DNA of 64,000 bases from Vreelandella zhuhanensis (GCF_009793355.1 NZ_WTKP01000005.1:1-64000), one strand, 5' to 3'; counted from the stretch's first letter, positions 7,261-17,638 are shown. Numbers and translations are program-made. The notes: generated by a model from the sequence alone, not told the origin.

Positions 7261-8538
7261 TTGCACCACACCTATGATTCTCCAGCACAGGCGAAGGCGA
7301 AAAAGCTGAACCAGCATTGTGTCTGCGCCACTCTCGATCGGCCAGAAGTGGTTCGCAGTCTAGCCAACCAGCTGGGGGATAATGCGGACGAGATGCTTTC
7401 CAGTGCAGCCTGGCATCACTTCTTTTCAGATGCTGCGGTCTTTGTTCCCAGCCAGGATCTGGATCACATGATGGCCATTGCCCGAGCCCTGGAAGCTGCT
7501 ACCGCGCTTCCCGACTATCGTCGTCGCGTGCTATCCAGAGCTCCTCAGAGCGCCCAAGCCGACCCTGGTCCCATGGGGGCCTTCATGGGCTATGATTTTC
7601 ACCTCAGCGAGGAGGGGCCCCGCCTCATTGAAGTCAACACCAATGCAGGGGGCGCATTTCTCAATGCTGCGCTCGCACGAGCCCAGCTGCAATGCTGCAG
7701 CGGAGCTACTCGGGTGGCCTGGGCCGAAGACTTTGATGCTGCAGTCATCGCCCAGTTCGAGAATGAATGGCGCGCCCAGCGGGGCAGTGGACGGCCCAAA
7801 AGCATAGCGATCGTCGATGACCAGCCTACCGAGCAATACCTCTATCCTGAGTTCCGACTGGCACAACAGCTGTTCCGAGATAATGGAATTGACGCCCTCA
7901 TAGTCTCTCCCTCTGAACTCAGATATGAGTCAGGTGTGTTATACAGCGGCGACAAGCGAATCGACATGGTTTACAACCGCCTGGTGGACTTCGCCTTGGA
8001 AGCGCCCGAGCACACCGCCTTGCGCTCGGCTTGGCTGGACGGAGGCGCTGTCATAACCCCAAACCCATTCGCACATGCCCTGTTTGCGGACAAGCGCAAT
8101 TTAGCAGAATGGTCTGATCCCTCTACCCTTCAGAATTGGGGCTTGAGCCCTGAAAACGTCGAGCTGCTTCGCTGTGGTATTCCGCGCACCGTTAACGTTG
8201 CCGCCAGTAATGCGGATGATCTTTGGCAACAGCGGCGGCAATGGTTTTTCAAACCTGTAGCAGGTTATGGCAGCAAGGGCGTTTACCGGGGCAGCAAACT
8301 CACCAAACGCACATTTTCCCAGATCCTAGAGAGTGACTATATTGCTCAGGCGTATGTGCCGCCCTCGGAACGTCTGGTTCTGGTCGATGGCGAACGGAAA
8401 ATGCTCAAGGTAGACGTACGCCTGTATACCTATCGCGGCAATCTGATCCTGGCTGCGGCACGGCTGTATCAAGGGCAAACCACAAATTTTCGTACACCGG
8501 GCGGCGGATTCGCACCCATACTCCTTGAACAGAATTGA
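7261..8538 (+). CDS. ATP-grasp-fold ligase-like protein
   Basis: 425 residues starting at a TTG with AGAGGG upstream; the start is uncertain. The first half carries MGAFMGYDFHLSEEGPRLIEVNTNAGGAF, in which LIEVNTNAGG is the Mg/ATP-binding strand of ATP-grasp enzymes. The second half has KPVAGYGSKGVYRG, the nucleotide-binding loop. The metal-binding strand precedes the ATP loop, as in circularly permuted ATP-grasp proteins. Such enzymes ligate carboxylates to amines or thiols; the substrate is unknown. It stands alone between the ferritin-like gene and merA. No signal peptide is seen. Confidence 0.65.
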   Translation: MHHTYDSPAQAKAKKLNQHCVCATLDRPEVVRSLANQLGDNADEMLSSAAWHHFFSDAAVFVPSQDLDHMMAIARALEAATALPDYRRRVLSRAPQSAQADPGPMGAFMGYDFHLSEEGPRLIEVNTNAGGAFLNAALARAQLQCCSGATRVAWAEDFDAAVIAQFENEWRAQRGSGRPKSIAIVDDQPTEQYLYPEFRLAQQLFRDNGIDALIVSPSELRYESGVLYSGDKRIDMVYNRLVDFALEAPEHTALRSAWLDGGAVITPNPFAHALFADKRNLAEWSDPSTLQNWGLSPENVELLRCGIPRTVNVAASNADDLWQQRRQWFFKPVAGYGSKGVYRGSKLTKRTFSQILESDYIAQAYVPPSERLVLVDGERKMLKVDVRLYTYRGNLILAAARLYQGQTTNFRTPGGGFAPILLEQN

Positions 8539-8705
8539 CACAAGACGCCACTATCGGTTCGATGTTTGAGGTTTAGCGTTACGAATAAACTAAGCGGGTG
8601 GAACTTGAGACCGCCGACCCTGAGTTTTTAATTTATAAGATGATTGGCTTGTATAGAGAATCTGCGCAAGGGGTCCCAGTGCCGCAAACGTTGCGTTTTG
8701 CTTTT

Positions 8706-10297
<1,592 letters not shown>

Positions 10298-10302
10298 TGT
10301 CA

Positions 10303-11670
10303 CTACGGCCATCTCATGTGATGGCCATCGATCACAAAGGTGTGCCGATGCCGGCCTCCAGGATGATGGTGGGGATGGTGATGAGGCTCCGGCCCCTCCC
10401 ATCCTTCGTGTTCGTGCCGGTGGTGCTCATCGTGGTAGTGCAGGTGGGTGTGGGTCAGGGAGGCGTGCTCATGCCCGAGGACCATCGGATCATGGGCTCG
10501 CCAGACAAGGGCCGCGAGCCCCGTCGCCGCCAGCGCTATCGTCCCCAGCAGGGCGAACGTTCCGGTCAGCCCCAGATGAGCCCCCATCCAACCCGCCAGC
10601 GGATAGGTAGCCAGCCAGCAACCGTGTGACAGCGAGAACTGCGCGGCAAATAGTGCCGGCCGGTCCTCCGGCTGGCACGAGCGCTTGAGCAGGCGCCCGG
10701 TGGGGGTCATGACGAGCGAGGCGCCGGCCCCCAGTAGCAGCCAAAGCCCGAGCAGCCCGGCGAACCCGGGGTCAAGCAGGCCCAGCGAGAGGCTCAGCGT
10801 CATCAGGACGCCGCCCAGTAGCATGATCGGCCGCTCGGGCACCCGATCCAGAATCTTGGGCAGCAGCAAGGCCACCAGCATGGAGCCCCCGCCGGCCGCG
10901 GCGAAGGCCAGGGCCACCTCACGCTCGCCCAAGCCCAGGACGGAGCGCACATATACTACGGTGTTGACGATCTGCATGGCCCCAGCGGCCGAGACCGCCA
11001 AGTTCAATGCCAGCAGCCCGCGCAGCCGGGGTGTCTTCAGGTAGATCCGCACGCCGTGGGAGACTCGCCGCCAGACGCCGGGTGTTTCTTCTACGGGACG
11101 AGGCGAGGGCAGCGTCACCGATACGACCAGGGCGGCCGAGAGCAGGAACGCCAGGGCGTTGAGCAGGAACAGGACGTCGAAGCTCATCACCATCAACAGC
11201 GCCGCCGCGGCCACCGGACTGAGCAGGTTCTCTAGATCATAGGCGAGGCGCGACAATGACAACGCCCGCGTGTACTGCCCCTCGTCTTCGAGGATGTCGG
11301 GGATCGTCGCTTGGAAGACCGGCGTGAAGCCTGCCGAGCAAGCGTTGAGCAAAAAGACCAACACATAGATCTGCCACACTTCGGTGACGAAAGGCAGCGC
11401 GCAGACCACGGCCGCACGAAGCAGGTCCAGGCTGACCAGCAAGGCGCGCCGCGGCAAGCGCGCCGCATAGGCGCCGACCAGCGGGGCAATGCCCACGTAA
11501 GCCACCATCTTGATCGCCAGGGCCGTGCCCAGCACGATCCCCGCCTGCCCGGCGGCCAGGTCATGAGCCAGCAGCGCCAAGGCAACCGTAGTCAGGCCAG
11601 TGCCTATCAGTGCAATGACCTGAGCTAGAAAGAGATGGCGGTAGACGCGATGGGCGAGTACGTCGAGCAT
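10303..11670 (-). CDS. nreB: NreB-type nickel-efflux MFS transporter with His-rich tail
   Basis: 455 residues. About 12 membrane helices of the major facilitator superfamily fill residues 1-395. The last 60 residues are extremely histidine-rich (HEHASLTHTHLHYHDEHH, then HHHPHHHPGGRHRH). An MFS core plus a His-rich cytoplasmic tail is the signature of NreB, which exports Ni2+ with protons. It lies just downstream of, and on the same strand as, the NreA-type regulator, and so probably forms an nreAB operon. It ends with two adjacent in-frame stops (TAG TGA). Confidence 0.88.
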   Translation of the reverse strand: MLDVLAHRVYRHLFLAQVIALIGTGLTTVALALLAHDLAAGQAGIVLGTALAIKMVAYVGIAPLVGAYAARLPRRALLVSLDLLRAAVVCALPFVTEVWQIYVLVFLLNACSAGFTPVFQATIPDILEDEGQYTRALSLSRLAYDLENLLSPVAAAALLMVMSFDVLFLLNALAFLLSAALVVSVTLPSPRPVEETPGVWRRVSHGVRIYLKTPRLRGLLALNLAVSAAGAMQIVNTVVYVRSVLGLGEREVALAFAAAGGGSMLVALLLPKILDRVPERPIMLLGGVLMTLSLSLGLLDPGFAGLLGLWLLLGAGASLVMTPTGRLLKRSCQPEDRPALFAAQFSLSHGCWLATYPLAGWMGAHLGLTGTFALLGTIALAATGLAALVWRAHDPMVLGHEHASLTHTHLHYHDEHHRHEHEGWEGPEPHHHPHHHPGGRHRHTFVIDGHHMRWP

Positions 11671-11704
11671 AGAACTTCCTCAAGAGAGGGGTGCCTATAA
11701 GCGC

Positions 11705-11980
11705 TTACAGGTAGCGTGCAATCGTCTTGAACTCTTCGGCCCTGGCCCGCTGCGTTTGATTCTGAGAACCAAGGGCTTCGTCTAGGCAGTGATCGATATG
11801 ATCCAGCACCAAGGTACGTTTAGCTTGCTGAATGGCTTTCTCTACCGCATGGAGTTGTTGAGCGATGTCCAGGCAGTGACGCCCATCCTCTATCATCTGG
11901 GTCACGCTCTGTAGGTGACCCCGAGCGCGATTCAGGCGCTTGATGATATCAGGGTGTGTCTGGTGGGTATGTGATGTCAT
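11705..11980 (-). CDS. nreA: NreA/RcnR-type nickel-responsive repressor (FrmR/CsoR superfamily)
   Basis: 91 residues, the usual length for the FrmR/RcnR family of all-helical metal-sensing repressors. The characteristic RLNRARGHLQSVTQMIEDGRHCLDIAQQLHAVEKAI region gives the DNA-binding basic patch and the conserved Cys (about residue 36). His residues near the N-terminus (SHTHQTH) and LVLDHIDHCL can complete a Ni/Co site as in RcnR. Metal binding releases the protein from G/C-tract operators. Divergent from the His-rich/hupE operon, with a G/C-tract palindrome between them. Confidence 0.88.
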   Translation of the reverse strand: MTSHTHQTHPDIIKRLNRARGHLQSVTQMIEDGRHCLDIAQQLHAVEKAIQQAKRTLVLDHIDHCLDEALGSQNQTQRARAEEFKTIARYL

Positions 11981-12004
11981 CTTCTTTTCCTTTATTTTAT
12001 TCCT

Positions 12005-12021
12005 ATCCCCCTGGAGGGGAT
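12005..12021. promoter_or_regulatory. Candidate NreA operator (G/C-tract palindrome)
   Basis: ATCCCCCTGGAGGGGAT is a 17-bp dyad with C/G tracts, the kind of site bound by CsoR/RcnR-family repressors. It lies 25 bases upstream of nreA and on the divergent side, flanked by A/T-rich sequence, so it can control both directions. Confidence 0.6.
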
Positions 12022-12100
12022 GTTAAAGTATCGGCGGCATGTTACCAATGCCTTTTATGCAGGTATTTGCCTATTGTTCTTTTATCCTGGTTTATCTTCC

Positions 12101-12460
12101 ATGCCCAATCAGTGGCGTCAACGTCTGAGCTATTTGATCTTGCTTCTGCTGATCGCTCCCGGCCTGGTTACAACCAGTATCGGCGAGGCGCGTGCCCATG
12201 GCCCCCTGAGTGTGGCCGGTGGCGTTGAGACAGTTCATCAGAATAACGTGCAAGACGGACACGTTCATAACCATGAGGATGGTCGCCACCTTCACCACGA
12301 GAGTGGTAGCCACTTCCATGAAACAGTCGATCGACTCGCAACAGGCATAACCCTTGAGTCGACGTTCCATAATGACTTGCGAGTCAGTGATCAGCATGGC
12401 ATTCCGCTGCGCCGCGTCTACCGCCTGGAGAGACCCCCACGGCCGGTCATCGCTGGATGA
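12101..12460 (+). CDS. His-rich secreted protein, likely metal-binding
   Basis: 119 residues from the ATG at 12101; an upstream in-frame ATG at 12020 lies inside the operator palindrome and directly abuts GGAGGGG, so it is less likely. An N-terminal hydrophobic signal (about 8-30) is followed by a histidine-dense part (GHVHNHEDGRHLHHESGSHF) and an R/P-rich end. No family is recognised. Its position, first in the operon divergent from nreA and followed by a HupE/UreJ permease, suggests a periplasmic nickel or cobalt binder feeding or buffering that permease. Start and function are inferred. Confidence 0.55.
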   Translation: MPNQWRQRLSYLILLLLIAPGLVTTSIGEARAHGPLSVAGGVETVHQNNVQDGHVHNHEDGRHLHHESGSHFHETVDRLATGITLESTFHNDLRVSDQHGIPLRRVYRLERPPRPVIAG

Positions 12461-12464
12461 CTGG

Positions 12465-12483
12465 GGCCGTCCGCTGGACGGCC
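12465..12483 (+). other. Perfect stem-loop between the His-rich gene and hupE
   Basis: GGCCGTCC and GGACGGCC form an 8-bp stem around GCT, followed by GACTATTTAT rather than a U-run. It sits five bases after the stop codon and about 30 before the next start, so it may tune expression between the two genes. Confidence 0.5.
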
Positions 12484-12513
12484 GACTATTTATGACAGAC
12501 CCGTGGAGGTTGC

Positions 12514-13248
12514 ATGTTTCCATCCCGAATGAGGAGTGCGCTAGGCCTGCCCGATATGGCCCGACGCCACGCCCTAACCCTTCTCACATTGCTGGTAATG
12601 CTCCTGGGCGCCAGTGGCGATGCTTTTGCCCACGCCGTTGCCGAAGGCGACAAGGGGTATATCCAGGAGATCTATGGGGTTCACCTGATCTCGTTCGTCT
12701 ATCTTGGCGCCAAGCACATGGTGACCGGGTATGACCATATCCTGTTTCTGCTGGGGGTGATCTTCTTCCTCTATCGGATGCAGCACATCGCCATCTACGT
12801 CAGCCTCTTCGCCATTGGTCATTCCATGACCATGCTGCTGGGGGTGTACTTCAATATCGGCATCAATAGCTACCTCATCGATGCCATCATCGGACTTTCC
12901 GTCGTCTACAAGGCGCTGGACAACATCGGTGCCTACCAGCGCTGGTTCGGCTTTCAGCCCAATACCAAGGCGGCAACGCTGGTCTTCGGTCTGTTCCATG
13001 GCTTTGGATTGTCGAGCAAGATCATTGGGTACAATATCTCGCCTGATGGATTGGTCCCCAATCTCCTGGCGTTCAACGTCGGGGTAGAGATCGGCCAGCT
13101 GTTGGCTTTAAGTGCCATCCTCATCGTCATGGGGTTCTGGCGACGTACTGCCGGTTTCTTACGCCATGCCTATACCGCCAACGTCGCCATGATGTGCGCC
13201 GGTTTCATGCTGGTCGGCTATCAGCTCACCGGCTATTTCATTACCTAA
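12514..13248 (+). CDS. HupE/UreJ-family nickel/cobalt permease
   Basis: 244 residues. An N-terminal signal-like segment ending DAFAHA is followed by about six membrane helices with the family motifs HMVTGYDHILFL and FGLFHGFGLSS; the histidines and Asp there are thought to bind Ni2+ or Co2+. HupE-type proteins take up nickel for hydrogenase or urease. GGAGG precedes the ATG at 12514; an alternative start is the Met at 12556. It is flanked by a His-rich secreted protein and a membrane-anchored protein, under a probable NreA operator. The direction of transport in this branch has not been settled. Confidence 0.85.
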   Translation: MFPSRMRSALGLPDMARRHALTLLTLLVMLLGASGDAFAHAVAEGDKGYIQEIYGVHLISFVYLGAKHMVTGYDHILFLLGVIFFLYRMQHIAIYVSLFAIGHSMTMLLGVYFNIGINSYLIDAIIGLSVVYKALDNIGAYQRWFGFQPNTKAATLVFGLFHGFGLSSKIIGYNISPDGLVPNLLAFNVGVEIGQLLALSAILIVMGFWRRTAGFLRHAYTANVAMMCAGFMLVGYQLTGYFIT

Positions 13249-13263
13249 TTCAGGGTGTCAGAG

Positions 13264-14034
13264 ATGTACAATACCGATCTTCCCGCCCGTGCCGACCTGC
13301 CGTCTACGGGTAAATTACTGCGTTCCACATTGCTGGCTGCTGTGGTGGCCAGTGTCCTATTAACTACCGTGGTGTTGCCTGCAGAGTACGCCATCGATCC
13401 TATCGGCGCGGGACGCCTACTGGGGCTGATCGAGATGGGTGAAATCAAGACCCAGCTGGCCGAGGAGGCCGAGCTTGATCAGGCCAATAACGAAGCCGCT
13501 GCAATGCAGGTATCACAACCCACGGCACCTCAAGAGACGGCAAGTGATAATCAGGGCACGGCCGGAACCGCTGCTGATCCGCAGACTTCAGACGTAGAGT
13601 CAGATCAAGCAGTCTCCTCGGTACCTGACCAAGAGGTGGTGCAGCCCGAGGCTAGCCTAGCACTTGCTGACGCTTTGGCCGCTGAGGAGGCATCCTCCCA
13701 GGCGACTGAAGAAGCTGCCACGTGGAGCGATGAAGTGACCTTCACCCTCACGCCGGGAGAGGGCACCGAGTACAAGCTGACGATGGAGGAAGGTGCTGTC
13801 GCGACATACGCCTGGGCGTCTGACGGTGGGCCTCTTAATTTCGACACCCACGGTGACGGAAATGGCAACTCGATCAGCTATGAAAAAGGGCGTGGCGTGC
13901 CCGAAGATGAAGGCGAACTGGAAGCCGCCTTCACCGGCAACCACGGTTGGTTCTTTCGCAATCGCAATGACAACGATGTAACAGTTTTGTTGCGTGTGGG
14001 GGGAGACTATGGGGAGTTGAATAAGGCTCTCTAA
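13264..14034 (+). CDS. Membrane-anchored protein with a GOLD-like C-terminal domain
   Basis: 256 residues from the ATG at 13264 (a GTG at 13255 is also possible). One N-terminal membrane helix (about 21-42) is followed by an acidic, low-complexity Ala/Glu/Gln linker (about 65-150) and a compact C-terminal domain. In that domain, the VTFTLTPGEGTEYKL start and the ending FTGNHGWFFRNRNDNDVTV resemble the emp24/GOLD-type beta-sandwich. Proteins of this design are known as transmembrane anchor proteins and are found with HupE/UreJ permeases. Probably the third gene of the nickel-linked operon, with the domain facing the periplasm. Confidence 0.7.
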   Translation: MYNTDLPARADLPSTGKLLRSTLLAAVVASVLLTTVVLPAEYAIDPIGAGRLLGLIEMGEIKTQLAEEAELDQANNEAAAMQVSQPTAPQETASDNQGTAGTAADPQTSDVESDQAVSSVPDQEVVQPEASLALADALAAEEASSQATEEAATWSDEVTFTLTPGEGTEYKLTMEEGAVATYAWASDGGPLNFDTHGDGNGNSISYEKGRGVPEDEGELEAAFTGNHGWFFRNRNDNDVTVLLRVGGDYGELNKAL

Positions 14035-14041
14035 AGCATTG

Positions 14042-14079
14042 GCCCCTAGCGCTTAGGAGAGCGCTAATGGGCTTCTTTT
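14042..14079 (+). terminator. Terminator of the hupE operon
   Basis: The arms GCCC/GGGC and TAGCGCT/AGCGCTA form a long stem eight bases after the stop codon, followed by TTCTTTT. Confidence 0.75.
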
Positions 14080-14317
14080 GTGTCAAAGAAAACAGAGTGG
14101 CACCTGTGCATACTCATGCCGCAATGCGCTATGACCCAATCGTGACTCCGAATCCTGTTGCGACGTAAGCGTGGTAAACAGTTTTTATCGGATCCATTAA
14201 CTTAGGTTATTTCCCAGGCGGTACTGGGTTGGCAATCTATTTGTACTGAGCCAGGGAGGCTCATCAGGGAAGGACGAGTCAGGAAGCCTACGATAGAATA
14301 CAAGGAAGGGAAGACAC

Positions 14318-14344
14318 AGCCCGGCCACTGGCCGGGCTTCTTTG
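14318..14344 (+). terminator. Second stem-loop terminator, gene unknown
   Basis: AGCCCGGCC and GGCCGGGCT form a perfect 9-bp stem with a 3-base loop, followed by TCTTTG. No gene lies just upstream on the plus strand between 14080 and 14317, so it may end a lost gene or a small RNA, or face the UmuC remnant from the other side. Confidence 0.7.
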
Positions 14345-14355
14345 TATCTCGCCTC

Positions 14356-14605
14356 TCACTCTATCCGCACGACTGGCAGCTCATCCCACTTGGTGGTGTA
14401 CCGCGGCGAGCGGTGCGCGCAGCGCAACTCCCATGCATTTTCTTTCCTCGGCATTCCCAGCCGTACTGTATTCTTGCCGTGCTCCTTGTTGAGCTTGTAC
14501 AGCGTTGCCATTAATCGTTCGTTGCGTTCACGCTTCTCACCGCTCAGGGGATCAGCCAGCAGGTCTGGTGCCGGATTCCCGCTTTGTATATCCGTTCTTC
14601 GTAGA
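14356..14605 (-). pseudogene. UmuC (DNA polymerase V) C-terminal remnant
   Basis: The minus strand encodes about 83 residues containing RNERLMATLYKLNKEHGKNT and SPRYTTKWDELPVV before the stop at 14356-14358. These match the C-terminal little-finger end of UmuC-type Y-family polymerases. The catalytic domains are absent, and upstream of about 14605 the frame is lost. It is a decayed fragment, not a working gene. Confidence 0.75.
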
Positions 14606-14932
14606 CCGGGCTTGTGATGAATTCCTTGTTAAAGCTTGATAGGTTTTCAGCTTCGACTAGCGTTCATTGTTGAGCATCACGTCCCAAGCATGGCTGGCCT
14701 TGCCCGATCTGTATGATAGACATGGCAGGCTTCATCAGTGACAAGGGAGCTTGATATGAATAACTAAGCAAGTGAATGCTTTAAAAACTATATTTTTTCA
14801 GCCTGTGATCTTAACTCGTGGTATGGGAGGGACTGCCATGCCAACGCCCCCCTGAACTCTCCGACCTGCTGTTTCATGCCGACCCGATGTCACCGCAGAA
14901 GGACGTTCCAACATCCAGCACAGGAGACTTGC
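14606..14932. other. Intergenic region without a recognised gene
   Basis: No frame with a plausible start, ribosome-binding site or familiar motif was seen. The minus strand next to the UmuC remnant may hold more of its eroded sequence. The promoter for the phosphoesterase gene must be here. Confidence 0.4.
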
Positions 14933-15880
14933 ATGTATGACTTAATCGGCGATACTCACGGCTACGCCACCCCGCTGAAACGATTGCTCGAAACTCTTGG
15001 CTATCAGGAATCGCAAGGTCTCTGGTCGCATCCCGAGCGCCGGGTGATCTTTCTAGGCGACTTCGTCGATCGCGGCCCCGAGCAGATCGAGACCGTTCGC
15101 ATTGCCCGAGTTATGGTCGAGGCTGGCACGGCCCTGGCGGTGATGGGCAACCACGAGTTCAATGCCGTGGCCTGGGCCAGTGCGGATCCTGAGCGTCCCG
15201 GTGAATATCTCCGCCCCCATAGCGACAAAAATCGCAACCAGCACCAGGCCTATCTGGATCAGGTAGGGGAGGGAAGCGAGCTTCACCGTGAGCATATCGC
15301 CTGGTTCAAGACACTGCCGCTTTACCTGGATCTCGATGGCCTGCGCGTCGTGCACGCCTGCTGGGATCCCAAGTCTCTCGACGTGCTGGGTGGTTATCTC
15401 GATGATCACCAGCGCATCCTGCTGGATGCCTGGCCGGAGCTGACCCGCAAGGGCACATCCGCCTACGATGCCCTGGAGACCCTGATCAAGGGCCTGGAGA
15501 TCTCCCTGCCCGCGGGTAACGAGTTTCTCGACAAGGACGGAAACCCTCAGCACAACATCCGTACTCGTTGGTGGGAACTGGAAGGCATCACCTACCGCGA
15601 TCTGGCCATGGTGCCTGCCGACGCCATTCATCAGATCCCCCACGACCCCATTCCCGAAGACGTGATGCCTGGCTATGAGGGCGACAAGCCGCTCTTCGTC
15701 GGCCACTACTGGCGCTCCGGCACGCCCGAGCCGTTGACCCCGCACATCGCCTGCCTCGACTACAGCATCGCCGGCCGGGACTTCGAACCTGGAGAGACAC
15801 CCAAGCTGTGCGCCTACTGCTGGGATGGCGAGTACGAACTGGATGTCGAAAAGTTCGTATGGACGGAGCGCCATGAGTAA
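14933..15880 (+). CDS. PPP-type metallophosphoesterase
   Basis: 315 residues from the ATG at 14933, with CAGGAG seven bases upstream. It has the calcineurin-like metal-site motifs in order: GDTHG (6-10), GDFVDRG (about 43-49) and GNHE (about 76-79), plus VVHACWD further on and VGHYWRSG near the C-terminus. These place it with the PrpA/PrpE/ApaH-like phosphoprotein phosphatases or dinucleotide polyphosphate hydrolases. Cytoplasmic; the substrate cannot be assigned. It is monocistronic and convergent with the EAL protein. Confidence 0.85.
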   Translation: MYDLIGDTHGYATPLKRLLETLGYQESQGLWSHPERRVIFLGDFVDRGPEQIETVRIARVMVEAGTALAVMGNHEFNAVAWASADPERPGEYLRPHSDKNRNQHQAYLDQVGEGSELHREHIAWFKTLPLYLDLDGLRVVHACWDPKSLDVLGGYLDDHQRILLDAWPELTRKGTSAYDALETLIKGLEISLPAGNEFLDKDGNPQHNIRTRWWELEGITYRDLAMVPADAIHQIPHDPIPEDVMPGYEGDKPLFVGHYWRSGTPEPLTPHIACLDYSIAGRDFEPGETPKLCAYCWDGEYELDVEKFVWTERHE

Positions 15881-15907
15881 TCAGCGACAGACATAACGGA
15901 ACTGGAC

Positions 15908-17638
15908 TCATGGCAGTGTGGAAGTCGTAGCTTCTGGTAGAGCAATGTCCTGACTCGCTTGTGGGCGAGCCAGTAAGAAGCCTTGAAATTCGTCACACCC
16001 CATATCGCGCAAAGCATCCATCTCCACCTGATCTTCCACCCCTTCAGCAAGGACGCACATGCCGAGCTCATGGCCCAGTGTGATCATGGCGTGGCAGATG
16101 GCTCGATTATGTCTATTCTCGGGCAACCCCTGAACGAACTGTCGGTCGAGTTTGAGGCGCTGTGCCGGCAGGTCGCGCAGGTAAGCCATTGAGGTGTGGC
16201 CGGTACCGAAATCGTCCAGGGCCACATCGACGCCAAGGCAGTTCAAGGTCTTGATCTGCTCTTGGGCGATGCCTGTGTTTTCCATCAAGGTACTTTCGGT
16301 GATTTCCACTTCCAGGCTTCCCGGCGGCAGATCATGACGGTGCAAGAGTTCAGTGATGGTGTCGATAAGCGAGCTGTCAATGAAATGCTCTGCACCCAAA
16401 TTGACGGCAATGCGAAGCGGCCAGCCGGCTTCACGCCAGGCAGCGGCCTGAATACAGGCCTGGTTCAGGGCAAGATTGCCTAACGGAATGATCATTCCAC
16501 TGCTTTCCGCCAAGGGAATGAAATCTCCGGGCGATACCATGCTGCCGTCGGGTTGTGGCCAGCGCATCAACGCCTCGGCACCACAAACCTGGCCGTGGGC
16601 ATCATGTTGCAATTGGTAGTGGAGAATAAGCTCTTCATTCGCCAAGGCAGCCTTGAGGGCTTGTAAGCGCTGATGGCGCTGGCGTACCGAGGTGTTGAGT
16701 TCTTCGATGAAAAAGTGATAGCGCTGACGTAGCTGCCGTGCCCGGTTGGCGGCAAGGTGAGCGTGACGAAGCAGGTTACCAGCGTTATCGGCATCCTCGG
16801 GGCCGACAGCAATGCCCGCCACTATCTGACATTCAAGTGTTTGATCTTCAACCGCCATGGGAGCCTGGAGCTGGCTTAGCCATTGACTGGCCTGGCTTGC
16901 CAAGTCGTCAGCTTCGGGAGAAAGCGGCAGCAAGACCGCGAAGGTATCCCCATCCAGCCGCGAGGGTGTGGCATTGTTATCAACATGGGTGACAAGCCGC
17001 TGTGCCAGTGCACGAAGCACTTGGTCACCTCCCTGATGTCCGAGCATGCCGTTGATCAGGCGGAAGTTTTCCAAATCCAGCACGATCACGGCTACCGAGT
17101 GCTGGCGAACTCGCGCTTCACACAATGCTTGGGTGATCCGATCATCGAGTACTTGGCGGTTGACAAGTCCGGTAAGGGTATCGAGACGGTTACGCTGTTC
17201 GAGCTCGGCTTCATAGCGCTTACGATCGGTAATGTCGATACCATATACATTAGCGTAACCTGCATCTGGAATTGGAGTCAGGCTCAGGAGCAGACAACGG
17301 CTGTCAAGCCAGAGCTCCTCTTCATGCACACGACCGGTAGCCAAGGCACTATCCACCTTGAGTTGCCAGTGTTGGGGCGCTTGTTTGTTGTCAGCCCACT
17401 GGGCGAGCAATAGGGCACTTGCCGGGTTGGCATACAAAAGTTCCCCCATCGCATTCAAGCGCAGTACCGGGTTGCGATTCTCGTCGGGAAAACGGGCGAG
17501 GCTGGCTACCCTTGCCTGAGCCTCACGACGTTGCTCAATTTCCTCGCGCAGGAGACGGTTGGTATCCTTGAGTGCCTGAGAACAGCTGGCCATGTGCCTT
17601 GAAATGTTGAACCACTCTTTCCATGCCATGGCATTCAA
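15908..17638 (-). CDS. PAS-GGDEF-EAL protein, likely c-di-GMP phosphodiesterase
   Basis: 576 residues. A short helical start (about 10-45) leads to a PAS-like sensor (about 55-145, ending VYGIDITDRKRYE), a GGDEF domain (about 150-310) and an EAL domain (about 325-560). The GGDEF signature is degenerate (RLDGDTF), so no cyclase activity is expected. The EAL motifs look intact: EALMRW, EVEITE, DDFGTGHTS, KLDRQFV, AEGVED and QGF. The likely reaction is hydrolysis of c-di-GMP to pGpG, perhaps tuned by GTP binding in the GGDEF part. No membrane helix was seen. Upstream lies a stretch of gene debris. Confidence 0.88.
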   Translation of the reverse strand: MNAMAWKEWFNISRHMASCSQALKDTNRLLREEIEQRREAQARVASLARFPDENRNPVLRLNAMGELLYANPASALLLAQWADNKQAPQHWQLKVDSALATGRVHEEELWLDSRCLLLSLTPIPDAGYANVYGIDITDRKRYEAELEQRNRLDTLTGLVNRQVLDDRITQALCEARVRQHSVAVIVLDLENFRLINGMLGHQGGDQVLRALAQRLVTHVDNNATPSRLDGDTFAVLLPLSPEADDLASQASQWLSQLQAPMAVEDQTLECQIVAGIAVGPEDADNAGNLLRHAHLAANRARQLRQRYHFFIEELNTSVRQRHQRLQALKAALANEELILHYQLQHDAHGQVCGAEALMRWPQPDGSMVSPGDFIPLAESSGMIIPLGNLALNQACIQAAAWREAGWPLRIAVNLGAEHFIDSSLIDTITELLHRHDLPPGSLEVEITESTLMENTGIAQEQIKTLNCLGVDVALDDFGTGHTSMAYLRDLPAQRLKLDRQFVQGLPENRHNRAICHAMITLGHELGMCVLAEGVEDQVEMDALRDMGCDEFQGFLLARPQASQDIALPEATTSTLP

